Assembly (NCBI GenBank): GCA_041392665.1
Contig: JAWKLQ010000029.1
Coordinates: forward strand, 62,001 to 126,000
From: Flavilitoribacter sp020436695
Lineage (GTDB): Bacteria > Bacteroidota > Bacteroidia > Chitinophagales > Saprospiraceae
Direction: 5' to 3'
DNA length: 64,000 bases
The notes under the pieces are model-generated. The model was not told the DNA's origin. It was given only the letters and a program-made list of their open reading frames with translations, and ran no database searches. A program made the translations under genes and the position numbers. This document shows, in pieces, positions 34,828 through 44,340 of this stretch (its first letter is position 1; each line of letters opens with the position of its first letter).

Positions 34828-36561
34828 TTAATACACAAAGTCAGCGGGATTGTTATCCCAGAACACCTGCTGTGTCAGCTCCTTATTGGAAGTAGAAGTC
34901 GCGTTGCGGTTCACGTGAACAGCCGGTAGGAACATGGAGCGAATGAACGGTCCGGGGCCGGGTTCCAGTGAAGGCATCATATTATCGGGCTTACCCGTAC
35001 GACGATAGAGGTTATAGGCTTCAATACCGTTACCCCACAGTGCGATCAGGTATTCCTTGCCGATGATATTCAGCTTCTCGTCATCACTGCCTGCATTGGC
35101 GTACATATCCATCACCAGGCTTACATAGGTATCCACAGCGTCAGCATCCGGCACATACAGGTCTTCCACACTGGAAGTATTACCGGTACGGTCGGTGCGT
35201 TGCTCAGACAACAAAGCAGAAACCAATGAACCGAAACTCTTCACCTTGGAGATAGAAGCACGGATACCAGCTTCCAGCATGGCAGCGTCATCATCATTGG
35301 TGCCCAGAGTCAGAGCCGCTTCCGCCCGCATGAAATAAACGAAAGAAGACAACATAATGGGGTTGATACCCTGGCCAAGACCACCGGTAGTACCCTGTTG
35401 CTGGGTTTCGTCGTAAGAGTTATCGTCAAACTGACCACCAGCTGGGTACAGACCATAGACCGTACGCAGGTGTCCGTCAGGCGGAATACCTTCGTTGTTC
35501 AGGTGATCGCGCCCCCAGTAACCGTCATGAGCTGGTAGACAGTAAGGCATACGCGGGTCTACTGCAGTATACTGAGAAGGCGTAGCATCCTGATCAGGCA
35601 GGTTGGTGAAGTGGCAAGAATATTCGTTGGTGCCGTACGCGTAGGCATCCTCGATCTGACGGTAGAAGTAATAACGGATCCTCGGATCAATCACTTCAAC
35701 GCCATTAGCATCCAGTTTTTCCGCTCTCAGCAGCCACATATAATAAGTAGCCATGTAAGTTCCGTCACTGGATTCATAAGAGTTGCCGTAGAAAGGATGA
35801 CGAGAGCCGGGGTTACTCCGGTTGTTACCGTAGTTGAACTGGAAATCATCACCGGCATCCTCGATCAGATTACCGCTGGAGATCAGGGAATTGATCGTGG
35901 AAGTAGAACCACCCGCATCTATCAGACGCTTGTTTAGTGCAGCTTTCAATTTAATAGAAGCTGCTGCCTTGAGCCAGGAATCGGCACTACCATCGTTGTA
36001 CAGGTTGATGCCCGGAGTAGCAGCTGCAGTTGCATTCAACTGGCTCATAGCTTCATCCAGCAGAGCGATAGCTCCGGCATACACATCACTACCATTGTCC
36101 AGCTTAGGGCTCAGCACCTCCGATCCTTTCAAGGCCTCTGAGAAAGGAACATCGGCAAAGATATCCACCAAGGTCAGATAAACATAAGCCTTCATGATCT
36201 TGGCTGATGCCGCGTGGACGTCCAGTCCACGATCCTCAGCCAACGCGATCAAGGCATCGGCATCCGGAAAAAAGGTGCTATATGCATTATACCAAGTCGC
36301 GTCAAAAGAGGTCGGTGAATAAGCATTTTGGTAATCGTAAGCACCGGTAGCTGCTATCATACGGCTCATTCCCGCCGTATAACCCCAGATACCGTTGTAA
36401 AAATTGCGAAACGATAGCTGGACATTATTATAAAGATCGGCTACACTGGCGTTATCTGGCGTAACAGAGTTCGGATTATCCTGCAGATCTAGTTCCAAAG
36501 CATCGCAGGCAGATAATCCGAAAAACAGTGCAACAATCATTATCTTATTGAATAACTTCAT
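34828..36561 (-). CDS. SusD/RagB-family nutrient-binding lipoprotein (system 1)
   Basis: A 577-residue protein with lipobox FGLSAC (Cys19). Helical TPR-like SusD fold: NNVQLSFRNFYNGIWGYTAG and AKIMKAYVYLTLVDIFADVP (the classic segment before the PxSEA motif), with a C-terminal LIALWGNGIEAYNLYRRTGK. It caps the SusC barrel and captures ligand at the surface. It is encoded 53 bp after SusC in the same operon. No glycosidase is in the operon, so the substrate is unknown and may be peptide or glycan. Confidence 0.93.
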   Translation of the reverse strand: MKLFNKIMIVALFFGLSACDALELDLQDNPNSVTPDNASVADLYNNVQLSFRNFYNGIWGYTAGMSRMIAATGAYDYQNAYSPTSFDATWYNAYSTFFPDADALIALAEDRGLDVHAASAKIMKAYVYLTLVDIFADVPFSEALKGSEVLSPKLDNGSDVYAGAIALLDEAMSQLNATAAATPGINLYNDGSADSWLKAAASIKLKAALNKRLIDAGGSTSTINSLISSGNLIEDAGDDFQFNYGNNRSNPGSRHPFYGNSYESSDGTYMATYYMWLLRAEKLDANGVEVIDPRIRYYFYRQIEDAYAYGTNEYSCHFTNLPDQDATPSQYTAVDPRMPYCLPAHDGYWGRDHLNNEGIPPDGHLRTVYGLYPAGGQFDDNSYDETQQQGTTGGLGQGINPIMLSSFVYFMRAEAALTLGTNDDDAAMLEAGIRASISKVKSFGSLVSALLSEQRTDRTGNTSSVEDLYVPDADAVDTYVSLVMDMYANAGSDDEKLNIIGKEYLIALWGNGIEAYNLYRRTGKPDNMMPSLEPGPGPFIRSMFLPAVHVNRNATSTSNKELTQQVFWDNNPADFVY

Positions 36562-36614
36562 GTTGAAATTTTTTCTTGATTGATTAATAGAACAAGCTTT
36601 CGAAAACCGCCCGA

Positions 36615-39600
36615 TTAGAACGTAGCGTTAAGCGTAAAGCCGATCTTCTTGGCGGTCGGACCCGTTCTAAAGTCGAATCCTCTACCGTTACCTACCCCCA
36701 GACTCAATACCTCGGGGTCAAAGTTGATACCTACCGGGAAGTTAGGTGCATTGTACCACAGGTTCTGTCCGGACAGTGTGATACCGATCCGGCCGAACGG
36801 AGAATTGCTCAGCAATTTTTCCGGCAGTACATATGACAGAGATACTTCACGCAGGCGGATCACTGTTCCATCGAATACACCACCTTCTGAAGCACCGAAG
36901 TAACCGTCAAAGAAGGCATCACCGATATAAGTCTGAATGTTATTCGGCGTACCGTCGGCCAGTTCACCCGGCAGAATGATCGGCAGGAAGCGGTCAACGT
37001 CGGTGTCGACCGTGTTACCACGAGCCAGCAGCGCCTGTACGGTAGACGAGTAAATATCTCCTCCGTCAGTGTAATCCCACTGGAAGCCGAAAGACAGTCC
37101 TTTGTAAGAGAAGTTGTTGATCCAGTTGGCCGTAAAGTTCGGGTTCGGGTCACCGATCACTCCGTCATTGGAACCTTCCACGTAGCTACCTACGTTGTTC
37201 ACCAGCAGCGCACCGCTCGGGTTACGCACGAAGGGAGAACCGAAGAATACACCATAAGGCTCACCAACTTTGGCAATGTTACCCAGGTTGGTGTAACCGG
37301 CGATACCTACCTGATCCACGCCTTCGGCGATCTGAACTACTTCACTGCGGTTGCGGGTATAGTTGATCTTGAAATCCCAGGTGAAATCACCGCGGATCGG
37401 AGTGATGTCCAGGCCAAGTTCGATACCTTTATTCGTGATCTCAGCGGCGTTAACCGTAGTATTGGTAAAACCGGTAGCCGGGTCCAGATCCAGGTCGATG
37501 ATCAGATCGGAAGAGTTCTTGTTATAGATAGACAATTCCACTCCGATGCGGTTGTCGATGAAACGGCTTTCCAAACCGAATTCCAATTCCTTGTGCAACT
37601 CCGGTTTCAGATCCAGGTTACCCAAACGGTCGGATACGGAGTTGATATTCAAAATGCTACCACCAACGGTCTGGTATACACGGGTGGAAGTCGTCAAAGT
37701 ATTACGAGTCTGATACGGGTTGGGATAACCGGCAGAAGTACCGTAGCCCACGCGCAGTTTCAGGTAGTTCAGGAAGTTACGGCTTTGCAGTCCGGGAATA
37801 GCTTCCGTCGGAATGAAGGAAACACTGGCGGAAGGATACAGCAGCGCCTGATTGGCTTTTTCCAGCGTTGACGTCCAGTCGTTACGGGCTTGCAGGTTGA
37901 CGTAGAAGTAGCTGTTGTAACCCAAAGTAGCCGTACCGTAAACACCGATCGTATTTTCTTCTCGTGTAGAAGAGAAAGAAGAGTGATCGATGAAGTTACC
38001 GTGATTCTTCAGGCCGTATCCATACTGGTTGGTACTGTTGGCACCGTTGAAACGACGCACCTCTCTTCTCAGGTTGGCACCGATGATACCGTCCAGATCG
38101 AAGTTGGCACCCAACTTGAAGTTGTACAACAAGTTAAATACCTGGTCGGAGATATTGTTGAAAATATTATAAGACTGCAGCTGTCCATCCGGGTTACGAG
38201 GACCACCACGGTTAACTGCTTCTTCGGAGTTTTGCGTATACTGGTCAAGGCCTAAGCGATACAGGGCATTCAACCAGGGAGTCAGCTCATACGACATTTC
38301 GATCGTACTGAAGAAACGGCGGACCCGTTCGTTGAAAGAAGAGTTATTCAGCGTCCAACGCGGGTTCTGGATGGCAGAACCACGACGATAGTATACGTTA
38401 GAACCGTCCAGCGGGCTCTGGTAAGGCAGGTTCATCAGGTCGATGGAACGCGGCGTAAATACCAGTGCAGCGTAGAAACCGTTACCGTCACCACCAAAAC
38501 CAGGAGCGGTCGGCAACAGACGGCTTTCAGAATCAGCGTAGTTAAAAGTAGCATTCAGTTTCAGGCCATTTGCCAACTGAGTACTACCACCCAGGCCAAA
38601 GTTGTGCTTGTTCAGGTAGTTGGACGGACCACCACCACGCATCTCGTCCAGTTTGGGCAGGAAGCCTTCATCAGACAGGTAGCTATAGGTAGCACTGATG
38701 GAAGAACCGTTACCCAGGTTGTTCTGAATAGAAATGGAAGTGTTGCTGGTCAGACCAGGAGAGAAGAAGTTCTCCACACTTTCATAAGGCTGGTAAGGAT
38801 AACGAACGCCGATGTACTCGGGGAAAGCGTCATTGTACTGTGACTGGTCGTAGGGGTGATCGATAGTACCGTCTTCAGCAATACCGTTGCTACCGCGAGT
38901 ATCGAAAGAAGGCCCCCAGTTAGAGAAGAACCAGCCAAAGTCACCGGAGAAACCGTTACCGTAGGTATTCTGATAGTCCGGCAGGTTAGCTACCTGAGAA
39001 GAAGCCAATTGCTGAGTAACACTCACCTCAAACTTCTTGTCGGAGCTATTGTCGGCAGCAGCGCGGTTCTTCGTCGTGATCAGGATCACACCGTTCCGGC
39101 CGGCCTCACCGTAAAGTACGGTTGCACTCAGACCTTTCAGGATAGATACTTCAGCAATGTTGTTCGGATCGAGATCGAGGAAGCGGCTGGAAGATGCAGC
39201 ACTACCGTTGGTAAATCCACCGATGGAGTTGGTTTCGGTATTGAACGGGATACCGTCAATAACGAACAGCGGCTGGTTGGTACCGGTAATGGAAGAATAA
39301 CCGCGGATGATCACGTTGGTACCGGAACCGGCCAGACCGGAAGTCTGCGTGATATCCACCCCGGTAGCTTTACCGCGAAGAATACGGGCAACATCAGATT
39401 CTACCCGGTTGGCAATGTCGGTCTGGTCAAGTGTCGTTACCCCGTAACCGAGGGCTTTTTTCTCCTTCTTGATACCCAGACCGGTAACCACTACTTCACT
39501 GAGTACTTCGGCCGATTCAGCCATGGCAATATCTACCACAGATTGCGCACCGATCTCAACTTCCTGAGTGGAAAAACCAGTATAACTGACTACCAGGGTA

Positions 39601-39800
39601 GTACTTCCGTCTGGAACTGAGAGGGTATACTTACCGTCAATATCAGTTACCGTACCGGACGTAGTACCTTTCACCAGGATACTGGCACCGATCAGCGGTT
39701 CACCACCGGTGTCGGTAATTGTACCACTAATGGTTCTCTGCGCTATGGCAAAGCCACAGGCAAACACCACTAGCGCTAAAACTAGTGAGAGTTTTTTCAT
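36615..39800 (-). CDS. SusC/RagA-family TonB-linked outer-membrane protein (system 1)
   Basis: About 1061 residues, starting MKKLSLVLALVVFACGFAIA. The N-terminal beta-sandwich (RTISGTITDTGGEPLIGASI) is followed by a TonB-box-like linker (EVVVTGLGIKKEKKALGYGV), the plug (GTNVIIRGYSSITGTNQPLF) and a 22-strand barrel ending KKIGFTLNATF. It imports the ligand captured by SusD. The frame extends to a TTG at 39824, but the ATG at 39800 begins the signal peptide and shares the start context ATTAGTATG with the second SusC gene. Confidence 0.95.
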   Translation of the reverse strand: MKKLSLVLALVVFACGFAIAQRTISGTITDTGGEPLIGASILVKGTTSGTVTDIDGKYTLSVPDGSTTLVVSYTGFSTQEVEIGAQSVVDIAMAESAEVLSEVVVTGLGIKKEKKALGYGVTTLDQTDIANRVESDVARILRGKATGVDITQTSGLAGSGTNVIIRGYSSITGTNQPLFVIDGIPFNTETNSIGGFTNGSAASSSRFLDLDPNNIAEVSILKGLSATVLYGEAGRNGVILITTKNRAAADNSSDKKFEVSVTQQLASSQVANLPDYQNTYGNGFSGDFGWFFSNWGPSFDTRGSNGIAEDGTIDHPYDQSQYNDAFPEYIGVRYPYQPYESVENFFSPGLTSNTSISIQNNLGNGSSISATYSYLSDEGFLPKLDEMRGGGPSNYLNKHNFGLGGSTQLANGLKLNATFNYADSESRLLPTAPGFGGDGNGFYAALVFTPRSIDLMNLPYQSPLDGSNVYYRRGSAIQNPRWTLNNSSFNERVRRFFSTIEMSYELTPWLNALYRLGLDQYTQNSEEAVNRGGPRNPDGQLQSYNIFNNISDQVFNLLYNFKLGANFDLDGIIGANLRREVRRFNGANSTNQYGYGLKNHGNFIDHSSFSSTREENTIGVYGTATLGYNSYFYVNLQARNDWTSTLEKANQALLYPSASVSFIPTEAIPGLQSRNFLNYLKLRVGYGTSAGYPNPYQTRNTLTTSTRVYQTVGGSILNINSVSDRLGNLDLKPELHKELEFGLESRFIDNRIGVELSIYNKNSSDLIIDLDLDPATGFTNTTVNAAEITNKGIELGLDITPIRGDFTWDFKINYTRNRSEVVQIAEGVDQVGIAGYTNLGNIAKVGEPYGVFFGSPFVRNPSGALLVNNVGSYVEGSNDGVIGDPNPNFTANWINNFSYKGLSFGFQWDYTDGGDIYSSTVQALLARGNTVDTDVDRFLPIILPGELADGTPNNIQTYIGDAFFDGYFGASEGGVFDGTVIRLREVSLSYVLPEKLLSNSPFGRIGITLSGQNLWYNAPNFPVGINFDPEVLSLGVGNGRGFDFRTGPTAKKIGFTLNATF

Positions 39801-39840
39801 ACTAATCCAATTTTGTTTTGACAATTAAAGCAAACGAATC

Positions 39841-39871
39841 CAAAATTATGGTTTTTGAAAAAAAACACATA
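39841..39871 (-). promoter_or_regulatory. Promoter of SusCD system 1
   Basis: On the minus strand TAATTTTG (39841-39848) is a perfect TAnnTTTG. Exactly 19 nt upstream is TATG (39868-39871) at the -33 position. The start site is expected about 35 nt before the SusC ATG. The remaining divergent region to 40261 is very AT-rich and must also hold the promoter of the plus-strand gene, where TATCTTTA (40224-40231) is a weak candidate. Confidence 0.6.
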
Positions 39872-40261
39872 ATCAGATTTTATTTTTCTTGATCACCGTT
39901 CTATTACCTGGGTTTTTTAAAGGATTTCATTAGGGATTCCTTTGGGGAGCGTCACATATATTTACTCTTTTTGCTTTGGGGAGAAAAAATGAAATAGTCT
40001 ATAGGCACGGCGTGTGCAAATTTTCATCTGTATACATTAAGATCGAAAGAGCAGAACGTTTTGCTGCTCCAAAAGTAAAAAAAATTTAGATTTCTTTAAC
40101 ATTCCATAATTTTTGAGGTTTCATTTTTTAATTTTTCATTTTTCCAAAAGAAAATTGATGTTTTAGCAAAAGGCATGAAAATATAATATTCGGCAACTGC
40201 CCATTCCAACGAAATTTCCGTATCTTTAAGAGATGGGATTTTTACTTCCATAATTGATTGA

Positions 40262-42679
40262 ATGCATTATTTTACTAACAGGGTTTGGTTGATCATTTCA
40301 CTCTTCAGCCTCTGCCGGACGCTAGTGGTCGGGCAAAACCTCGTGACCGATCCCAATTGGACACCGCAGGCGTTGGTGGAGGATGTACTGGTAAAAGGTG
40401 CCTGCCTGAGTATCGACAACGTCCGGGCTATCGGCAACCGACAAAGTATAGGATATTATCGCTTCCAGGGATCAGCTCCTATTTTCAAAGAGGGAATCCT
40501 TCTGAGTACCGGCTACATCAATGATGCTGCCGGGCCTAATCTTTCGACCAATATCAGTGGCAGGTTGGGTGGATATACGACCGACCCAGATCTGGATCAA
40601 TTAGCAACGGACAGTCTTTTCGATGTCTCTGGTCTGGAGTTCGACTTTGTACCTATCGACTCCTTTGTGGAATTTATGTTCATCTTTGCCTCAGAGGAAT
40701 ATTGTGAGTTTGTAGGTAGTGAATTCAACGACGTATTCGGTTTTTTTGTTAGTGGCCCTGGGCTCAACGGGCCGTTTTCCAATAATGCCGTCAATGTAGC
40801 GCTCATACCTGGGACACAGGATTACGTGGCCATCAATTCCGTAAACCACTTGAAAAATGCGTCTTATTACGTGCCCAATGAGACCGCAGGCGATGCCGAA
40901 CGTTGCCAGAAGCTGTACGAACAAGAGTTTAAAGACGAGATAGAATATGACGGAATGACCAGCCCCTTACGGGCCAGGTTCAGAGTGACTCCTTGTGAAA
41001 CCTATCACATCCGTCTGGTCGTAGGCGATGTAGCCGATGATGTGCTGGATTCCGGGGTATTTCTTGCTGCCAAGAGTTTTAACCTGGGTGGAGAGGTCGC
41101 GATCAGCACGGTGGTGGAAGCCAGAGATTCGCAAATGGTTCACGAAGGCTGCGAAAATGCCTATTTCGTGTTCGAACGCATCGATAAGGTCAAGAATAAC
41201 AATGATCTTACCTTCAAATTGATTACTTCCGAATTGAGTACGGCAATTGCGGGAATCGACTATTTGGCGCTTCCCGACAGCCTTACCATTCCAGCTTTTG
41301 TAGACTCGCTATGGTTGCCGGTGGAATCCTTCCTAGATGCGGAAAGCGAACCTCCTGAAACTATTTATCTGGAACTGGAACTCGACTGTGAATGTTCTAC
41401 TATTCAGGGTGAATTGACCCTCCTTGATACTCCTCTCTTATCTATAACACCAGTTAAAGACGAAGCATGCCTCGGTACCCCCACGAATATTTTCGTTGCT
41501 GCCGGCGGGGGCGTGCCTCCGTATGCCTATCACTGGAATACAATAGAAGATACAGACACGATCAGTGTAGTGATCGATTCGATCACCAGCTTTCGGGTCA
41601 CGGTTACCGATGCGTGCGTACAGCGGGATACAGCGGAAGTACCACTCACTCCAGTACCTCCGCCTTCCGGTATTCTCGCCGGAGATATCAGCATTTGTGA
41701 TGTGCGTGAGGAGTATACCCTGCCCATCGAGCTGTTTGGAAGTGGGCCTTGGGATCTCCTGCTCCGAATCAACGGTCGGGATACACTGATCCGTAACATT
41801 GATCAATCCAGCCACTCCCTACCGGTCGGAGAAGTGGGCACTTATCGCCTGCTATCCGTAACGAACAACATTTGTACAGCACCGGGCGAAGGCAGCAGTC
41901 AGGTAGACAAAGTACCACTGGAATTGCAGATACTCGACTGTTCGGAAACCGACTCCAAAAGGTTTGAGTTCAGCTTTAGCGGCACCGGCACACCAGTGTT
42001 TTCCATTGACGGTGGGAGCAATTTCCAGTCTTTGGAGACGCTTACTAGTCTGGAAGTGAATAAAACTCACCGCATACTACTCATGGATGAGAGCGGCTGC
42101 ACCGACTGGCAAACGGTATTTTTGCCCACCGCTGTAGGCTACCAGATCAATATCCCTCCCATTACAGTAAAACTGAACCAGCAGGCAACACTATCTCCTG
42201 TGCTAAACTTTCCGGAAGAATTCATTCGGGAGGTCAATTGGAGTCCGGCCAATGACCTTAGCTGTACAGACTGCTTACGTCCGGTCGTCACTGGGAATGA
42301 ATCCAGGCAATACCGGTTGGACATCGAAGATCAGTTCGGTTGTATCCATACCGGTATCGGTCAACTCACCGTCGATATTAGACCCTTTTTTATACCCAAT
42401 GCTTTTTCTCCCTATAATTTTGACGGGAATAATGACCGGCTGGAAATTTTTGTGGATCAACAGACGGTTCAAAAAGTTATCTCCTTTGAGATCTTTGATC
42501 GTTGGGGCAATCAGGTCTTTGGCAAATATGAGTTTCTGCCGAATGATACGGAAACTAGTTGGAATGGTTATTCCCGTGGTACCCGGATGGGGCCAGGGGT
42601 ATATGTATATAAGGTTTCGATATTACTGAGTGACGGTCGGGAGAAAATCTATGCCGGGGATGTTACGCTGGTGAATTAA
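40262..42679 (+). CDS. Choice-of-anchor-L surface protein with CHU_C/T9SS type-B C-terminus
   Basis: An 805-residue protein with a signal peptide (ending VVGQ). Residues about 30-280 form a choice-of-anchor L domain (GILLSTGYINDAAGPNLST, SFVEFMFIFASEEYCEFVGS, FNDVFGFFVSGPG). Several Ig/PKD-like repeats follow (about 285-710). The last about 95 residues are a gliding-motility-associated CHU_C domain (FFIPNAFSPYNFDGNNDRLE, ISFEIFDRWGNQVF, GPGVYVYKVSI), a type-B T9SS export signal. It is probably an adhesin displayed or released at the surface. Divergent from SusC system 1 and convergent with SusCD system 2. Confidence 0.92.
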   Translation: MHYFTNRVWLIISLFSLCRTLVVGQNLVTDPNWTPQALVEDVLVKGACLSIDNVRAIGNRQSIGYYRFQGSAPIFKEGILLSTGYINDAAGPNLSTNISGRLGGYTTDPDLDQLATDSLFDVSGLEFDFVPIDSFVEFMFIFASEEYCEFVGSEFNDVFGFFVSGPGLNGPFSNNAVNVALIPGTQDYVAINSVNHLKNASYYVPNETAGDAERCQKLYEQEFKDEIEYDGMTSPLRARFRVTPCETYHIRLVVGDVADDVLDSGVFLAAKSFNLGGEVAISTVVEARDSQMVHEGCENAYFVFERIDKVKNNNDLTFKLITSELSTAIAGIDYLALPDSLTIPAFVDSLWLPVESFLDAESEPPETIYLELELDCECSTIQGELTLLDTPLLSITPVKDEACLGTPTNIFVAAGGGVPPYAYHWNTIEDTDTISVVIDSITSFRVTVTDACVQRDTAEVPLTPVPPPSGILAGDISICDVREEYTLPIELFGSGPWDLLLRINGRDTLIRNIDQSSHSLPVGEVGTYRLLSVTNNICTAPGEGSSQVDKVPLELQILDCSETDSKRFEFSFSGTGTPVFSIDGGSNFQSLETLTSLEVNKTHRILLMDESGCTDWQTVFLPTAVGYQINIPPITVKLNQQATLSPVLNFPEEFIREVNWSPANDLSCTDCLRPVVTGNESRQYRLDIEDQFGCIHTGIGQLTVDIRPFFIPNAFSPYNFDGNNDRLEIFVDQQTVQKVISFEIFDRWGNQVFGKYEFLPNDTETSWNGYSRGTRMGPGVYVYKVSILLSDGREKIYAGDVTLVN

Positions 42680-42706
42680 CATAGAATAGATACCGATTTA
42701 TACCAA

Positions 42707-42747
42707 AAAAGAGCAGAACCCCGGATGATCCGAAGTTCTGCTCTTTT
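42707..42747. terminator. Bidirectional terminator between the surface protein and SusD (system 2)
   Basis: AAAAGAGCAGAAC (42707-42719) pairs with GTTCTGCTCTTTT (42735-42747), with an inner CGGAT/ATCCG pair. A and T runs on both sides serve both convergent genes. Confidence 0.9.
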
Positions 42748-42769
42748 ATACAGAAAAGAAGATCTTTTA

Positions 42770-44195
42770 TTATCTAACGTCCCACCAGAGGTGAGTATCC
42801 AGACCATCTTCCCCTCCCAGCAGGACCAAACCTGCCTCGTAGCTGGTACCGTTGGCATCGCGCTCAGTGGTAGGATATCCGTAGCGAACCGGAATCTCCT
42901 TGCTTTGATTCAGAGCATCCGGAGCTGGCGTAAGCACCGGCATATCCAATCTGCGCCATTCCGCCCAAGCTTCATACCCTTGGGTATACAGCGCAATCCA
43001 CTTTTGCGTAGCAATCAGTTCCATAGCATTATTGGCATCCCAGGCCACATCGGCCTGAGCGATGTAAGTGTTGAATGTAGCATCGTCGTACACGCCCCAT
43101 CTTTCCATGGAAGCTTTGATTGCGTCGTAGTACAACTGCTCAGCATCGTCGGAAATCCAGCCTCTAACTGCGGCTTCCGCCATAGAGAACAGCACCTGAG
43201 AGGAGGTCACGATAGCCAGCGGAGCATTCTGCCCACGCCGGGAAGCCCGGGAAAGAAATTTCGTCATTCGGAATATCACCGGCATCGATGATACCATAAG
43301 GCATACCGCGTACATCGCCATAGTTGGGAGCCGGGTCGGCATAAACACTCAAGCGAGGATCATTCAGCGGCTTCATCACATCTACCAGCGGCAAGCTGAT
43401 CGCCCAGTCCGTTCTGGTGATGAAATCAGCATACCAAGGGTTCTGGTTTGCCGTTTCCGCCAGATAAGGATACATGACATCCTCTCCTTCACCAATGACG
43501 CCAGCACTCAAGGCATCAGTGAATTCGCTCTTTGCGGTACCCTCATCCACCTCAGAAAGGCGAAGTGCATAAACCATCCGCAAGGTGTTGGCAAATTTTG
43601 CCCACATAGCCATATCACCGCCAAGCAGGAAGTCCCCTTCCACACCGGGGCCACCGTCCATCTGGGCAACGGCTCCTTTCAGTTCAGAAAACAAACCACT
43701 ATATATGGCTTGCTGGTCATCGTATGATGGATTGAACAGTGCGCGCCCCTGCAGTGCCTCAGAATAAGGCACCGGGCCCCATGCATCCGTGATGACGTTA
43801 AAGAAGTAGCTCTTCATAATGCGAGCCACTGCGATCTGGTTGGCATTAGAACCACCAGACAAGGCATCCGCTTTAGTAGTCTCATCGGTATTCAAATCAA
43901 TGATGTGCTGCAAATCGGCCAAAGCACCGGTATAGAAACTGTTAAAATCGAAGTTGACCGTTACATAACGAGACCCGTCCGTATATTGAGTAGAGGACAA
44001 GTGCTGTACGTAGAGTTCTGTAGTCTCATTATTGAGTACACCGTCGATGACTCTCAGTGAATTGGTCAATAAGGTAGAAGGCGATACCTTAACCGGGTTG
44101 TTCGGGTTAACATTAATGTCACCGAAATCATCACACCCAATACCGGTAAGCATCACCAAAGAAAATATGATAGCTTTTAAAAGATGTTTCTTCAT
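42770..44195 (-). pseudogene. SusD-like lipoprotein (system 2), split by a frameshift
   Basis: The start MKKHLLKAIIFSLVMLTGIG has its lipobox Cys at about residue 21 (TGIGC). Reading continues as a SusD-like_2 protein (INVNPNNPVKVSPSTLLTNS, AKFANTLRMVYALRLSEVDE) to ISFPGFPAW near 43225. It then resumes in another frame with GQNAPLAIVTSSQVLFSMAE and runs to GLDTHLWWDVR at 42770. One indel of one base (or two) in the stretch of C/G-rich CCCGGG words would restore a protein of about 474 residues, the normal length. Everything else is conserved, so a sequencing or assembly error is as likely as a recent mutation. It is encoded after SusC in the same operon. Confidence 0.82.
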
Positions 44196-44340
44196 TGTGA
44201 TCAATTTAAACATTGAATGATTAATACATACACTGTCAAAAGAGCTTTAGATGTTGCGCTATTGAGGCATCCAGGGCCTCATCCATTCCAGGATAGAAAT
44301 TAACTTCTCAACATCTCAAAGTCTTCTTTTCGAGAATGTA

